In this document: positions 6,131 to 8,364 of the stretch, one piece after another | Layout of the letters: each line of letters begins with the position of its first letter | Position numbering within the stretch: the stretch's first letter is position 1 | Assembly (NCBI GenBank): GCA_041557595.1 | Contig: JBFFGE010000192.1 | Coordinates: forward strand, 1 to 8,364 | Length of the DNA stretch: 8,364 bases | From: JAOTYV01 sp041557595 | Lineage (GTDB): Bacteria > Pseudomonadota > Alphaproteobacteria > UBA8366 | Reading direction: 5' to 3' | Translations under genes and position numbers: made by a program | Notes under the pieces: model-generated | What the model saw: the letters and a program-made list of their open reading frames with translations, nothing else | What the model was told of the DNA's origin: nothing | Database searches by the model: none

Positions 6131-7738
6131 TTACATCCGGAACACGCCGAATTTGGTCGCTTCGATCGGGGCGTTGAGCGCAGCCGACAAGGCAAGCCCC
6201 AAGACATTCCGCGTTTCCGCCGGATCGATCACCCCATCGTCCCACAATCGCGCACTGGCATAATAGGGATGCCCCTGCTCTTCGTACTGTGCGAGGATCG
6301 GCGCCTTGAAATCTTCCTCTTCCGCGTCGCTCCAGGGCTTGCCCGACCGTTCCATCCCGTCGCGGCGCACCTGCGCCAATACATTGGCCGCCTGCTCGCC
6401 GCCCATCACGGAAATTCGCGCATTCGGCCACATCCACAAGAAGCGCGGACCATAGGCGCGGCCGCACATGGCGTAATTGCCGGCGCCGTAGGAGCCACCG
6501 ATAATCACGGTGAATTTCGGCACCTTGGCGCAGGCGACCGCCATGACCATTTTGGCCCCATCCTTCGCGATACCGCCGGCCTCATATTTTTTGCCGACCA
6601 TGAAGCCCGCGATGTTTTGGAGAAATACCAGCGGTATCCCGCGCTGGCTGCAGAGCTCGATAAAATGTGCGCCTTTCTGCGCCGACTCCGAAAACAGGAT
6701 GCCGTTGTTGGCGACGATCCCCACCGGGTATCCGTGCAGCCGCGCAAAGCCGCAAACCAGCGTGGTGCCGTACAGCGCCTTGAATTCGTCGAACGCACTG
6801 CCATCGACCAGGCGTGCGATCACCTCGCGCACATCGTAGGGCTTCCGCACGTCGTCCGGCACGACGCCATAGATTTCCTCGCCGGGATATAGCGGCGGCT
6901 TCGGTTCCGCGACGTCGAGCGTGATCTGCTTTCGCCGATTGAGATTGGCGACGATTCGCCTGCAGATTGACAGCGCATGGGCATCATCGGTGGCATAGTG
7001 ATCGGTAACGCCGGACACGCGCGAATGAACATCCGCCCCGCCCAGTTCCTCCGGCGTCGCGATCTCGCCGGTCGCCGCTTTCACCAGGGCGGGGCCGCCG
7101 AGAAATATCGTCCCCTGTTCGCGCACGATCACCGCCTCGTCCGACATCGCCGGGACATACGCGCCGCCGGCGGTGCACGATCCCATGACGACGGCGATTT
7201 GCGGAATACCCTGCGCCGACATGTTGGCCTGATTGTAGAAAATCCGCCCGAAATGCGTCCGGTCCGGGAAGACCTCGTCCTGGTTGGGCAGATTGGCACC
7301 GCCGGAATCGACCAGGTAGATGCACGGCAAATTGTTTTCCTGGGCAATCTCCTGCGCGCGCAGATGTTTCTTGACGGTGATCGGGAAATACGTCCCGCCT
7401 TTGACCGTCGCGTCGTTCACGACAATGACGCATTCGACCCCCGACACCGCACCGATGCCAGTAATCAGGCCGGAAGCGGCAATGGTATCGCCATACATGC
7501 CGTGGGCGGCGAGCGGCGAGAATTCGAGAAACGGCGCGCCGGGGTCGAGCAGCCGCTCGATGCGCTCCCGCGGCAGCAACTTGCCGCGCGACGCGTGCCG
7601 TTCCCGCGCCGCCGCACCGCCGCCTTTCTCGATCTCCGAAAATGTGGCGTGCAATTCATCGACCACCGTGCGCATCGCTTCGGCGTTGGCACGGAACGAA
7701 TCGGAACGTGGATCGGCGATGGTCTTCAGGACGGGCAT
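6131..7738 (-). CDS. mccB: Methylcrotonyl-CoA carboxylase, carboxyltransferase beta subunit
   Basis: The 535-residue carboxyltransferase moves the carboxyl group from biotin on the alpha subunit to 3-methylcrotonyl-CoA, giving 3-methylglutaconyl-CoA. It has both crotonase-like halves. The N half has RGKLLPRERIERLLD (51-65), NDATVKGGTYFPITVKKH (108-125), YLVDSGGANLPNQDEVFPDR (141-160) and MGSCTAGGAYVPAMSDE (185-201). The C half has GIVANNGILFSESAQKG (340-356), QNIAGFMVGKKYEAGGI (374-390) and GGSYGAGNYAMCGRAYGPRF (414-433), followed by WPNARISVMGGEQAANVLAQ. It ends in TKFGVFRM, the usual MccB ending. Length is normal and the glycine-rich oxyanion loops are intact. The VKGGTY..TVKKH segment reads like methylcrotonyl- rather than geranyl-CoA carboxylase, though I cannot exclude the latter. 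The ATG at 7738 opens the operon; its ribosome site (AGGGA, 12 bases upstream) is weak. No promoter is evident in the 27 bases before it. The usual partner genes for isovaleryl-CoA dehydrogenase and HMG-CoA lyase are absent. Confidence 0.95.
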   Translation of the reverse strand: MPVLKTIADPRSDSFRANAEAMRTVVDELHATFSEIEKGGGAAARERHASRGKLLPRERIERLLDPGAPFLEFSPLAAHGMYGDTIAASGLITGIGAVSGVECVIVVNDATVKGGTYFPITVKKHLRAQEIAQENNLPCIYLVDSGGANLPNQDEVFPDRTHFGRIFYNQANMSAQGIPQIAVVMGSCTAGGAYVPAMSDEAVIVREQGTIFLGGPALVKAATGEIATPEELGGADVHSRVSGVTDHYATDDAHALSICRRIVANLNRRKQITLDVAEPKPPLYPGEEIYGVVPDDVRKPYDVREVIARLVDGSAFDEFKALYGTTLVCGFARLHGYPVGIVANNGILFSESAQKGAHFIELCSQRGIPLVFLQNIAGFMVGKKYEAGGIAKDGAKMVMAVACAKVPKFTVIIGGSYGAGNYAMCGRAYGPRFLWMWPNARISVMGGEQAANVLAQVRRDGMERSGKPWSDAEEEDFKAPILAQYEEQGHPYYASARLWDDGVIDPAETRNVLGLALSAALNAPIEATKFGVFRM

Positions 7739-7765
7739 GTTACGGCAACAATCCCTGCTTCTTGT

Positions 7766-8011
7766 TTACGGCCGGTTCCGACCGCCGTCAGTCATGAGTG
7801 TAATCGATGCAATCTCCGGCGGCATGTTTATCCGAACGGGAATGATGCTGGTACCGAGCCCGCTGGAAACGAACATCGCCTTGCCGTTTTCCTCGATCAG
7901 CCCGTAGGCATGTCGGCGAGACGCCCGGCCAGGCACGACTAAAGCACCGATCCATGGTAGATATATCTGACCCCCATGGGTATGCCCAGCCACGGTTATC
8001 GCCATGCGGAC
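7766..8011 (-). pseudogene. 3'-terminal remnant of a calcineurin-like metallophosphoesterase
   Basis: About 81 codons encode the C-terminal end of a YkuE-like metallophosphoesterase. The metal-binding AGHTHGGQIYLP motif is at remnant residues 8-19, followed by YGLIEENGKAMFVSSGLGTS and the family ending PVRINMPPEIASITL. Complete members have about 270-300 residues with further metal ligands (DxH, GD, GNH/D, H) in the N-terminal two thirds; none of these occurs here. Upstream of about 8011 the same frame soon meets a stop (TGA within 8052-8058), and that DNA instead encodes the asparagine synthetase end. The piece therefore has no proper start and cannot make an active enzyme. The TAA at 7768-7766 is 27 bases ahead of the carboxyltransferase gene. 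The likely origin is deletion or recombination that joined asnB to it; a chimeric assembly is the alternative. Confidence 0.75.
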
Positions 8012-8364
8012 CGCCACGACAGGTACATCAGGACGTTCCAAAGCTCGCCGCTCCAGTCATGGGCACCTTGGCGGTGCTCGTTCCACACCGACAGGATCGG
8101 CTCCGGGTCGATCAATCCGTCGGCCTTCAGCGTCTCGGGCGACAAAAGATCGCCAGCCCAGTCATGCAATGGTCCCCGCAACCACGCGGCAATCGGCGGC
8201 ACGAAACCCGGTTGGGTCTTGGCGATCGTCAGATCGGGACAGTAGCGCGCCAGCAGGTTGCCCAGGATCCATTTTGGCCGACCCTCGCGGTATTTGAAGT
8301 CGTTCGGCAAGCGCCAGGCGAATTCCGCGAGCGGCCGGCTCAGCAAGGGTGCCCGCACCTCCAA
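7996..8364 (-). CDS. asnB: Asparagine synthetase (glutamine-hydrolysing), C-terminal part
   Basis: Only the last 122 codons are in the window; the gene continues past the right edge, and the first visible TTG is an internal Leu codon, not a start. The enzyme makes asparagine from aspartate, ATP and glutamine; paralogues of this type often lie in polysaccharide gene clusters. The visible part is the end of the synthetase domain: LEVRAPLLSRPLAEFAWRLP (1-20), GRPKWILGNLLARYCPD (28-44), KTQPGFVPPIAAWLRGPLHDW (49-69) and the terminal LWNVLMYLSW (108-117), where family members typically read LWxVLMFQAW. The final codons (RSAWR, TAA at 7998-7996) lie in DNA that in another frame codes for the metallophosphoesterase remnant, so the native C terminus may have been replaced by a few residues. 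The synthetase is probably still functional if the unseen part is intact. Confidence 0.85.
   Translation of the reverse strand: MEVRAPLLSRPLAEFAWRLPNDFKYREGRPKWILGNLLARYCPDLTIAKTQPGFVPPIAAWLRGPLHDWAGDLLSPETLKADGLIDPEPILSVWNEHRQGAHDWSGELWNVLMYLSWRSAWR

Noticed and set aside
4595..6892. Plus-strand open frames opposite the crotonases and the carboxyltransferase (354, 244 and 397 codons)
   Set aside because: They overlap one another and lie antisense to well-conserved genes, without family motifs.
6131..7738. Acetyl-CoA or propionyl-CoA carboxylase beta subunit as the identity of this gene
   Set aside because: The VKGGTY..TVKKH segment, the DSGGANLPNQDEVFPDR motif and the FGVFRM ending are those of methylcrotonyl-CoA carboxylase, and the adjacent LiuC-type hydratase agrees.

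Overview
The window is GC-rich, densely coded and almost entirely transcribed from the minus strand. The gene at the left end of the coding block belongs to the DUF1489 family, which is known essentially from Alphaproteobacteria. Together with the codon use and the leucine-catabolism genes, this suggests an alphaproteobacterium, perhaps of the Rhodospirillales. The species cannot be named from the sequence.

Layout, read in the direction of transcription (right to left). At the right edge is the 3' end of a glutamine-hydrolysing asparagine synthetase (7996-8364; its 5' part lies beyond the window). It runs directly, with an overlap, into the last ~80 codons of a calcineurin-like metallophosphoesterase that has no 5' part (7766-8011). 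This looks like a rearrangement scar or an assembly junction. Twenty-seven bases later a compact seven-gene block begins: methylcrotonyl-CoA carboxylase carboxyltransferase subunit (6131-7738), methylglutaconyl-CoA hydratase of the LiuC type (5299-6105), two further crotonase-family proteins (4502-5302 and 3702-4499), an eight-helix K+-channel-like membrane protein (2788-3705), the biotin-carrying subunit of the carboxylase (769-2781) and a DUF1489 protein (323-757). Spacings are +25, -4, +2, -4, +6 and +11 bases, so this is very probably one operon with translational coupling. It ends in a clear intrinsic terminator (294-324) that overlaps the last stop codon. Positions 1-293 are AT-richer, contain no credible gene and carry a few small inverted repeats.

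How the genes work together: the two carboxylase subunits form the biotin enzyme that carboxylates 3-methylcrotonyl-CoA to 3-methylglutaconyl-CoA, and the LiuC-type hydratase converts that to HMG-CoA. These are central steps of leucine/isovalerate catabolism. The isovaleryl-CoA dehydrogenase and HMG-CoA lyase that normally accompany them are not in the window. The unusual elements are two additional crotonases of unknown substrate, a K+ channel translationally coupled inside the catabolic operon, and the damaged region just upstream of the operon. I see no CRISPR array, transposase, tRNA or rRNA.
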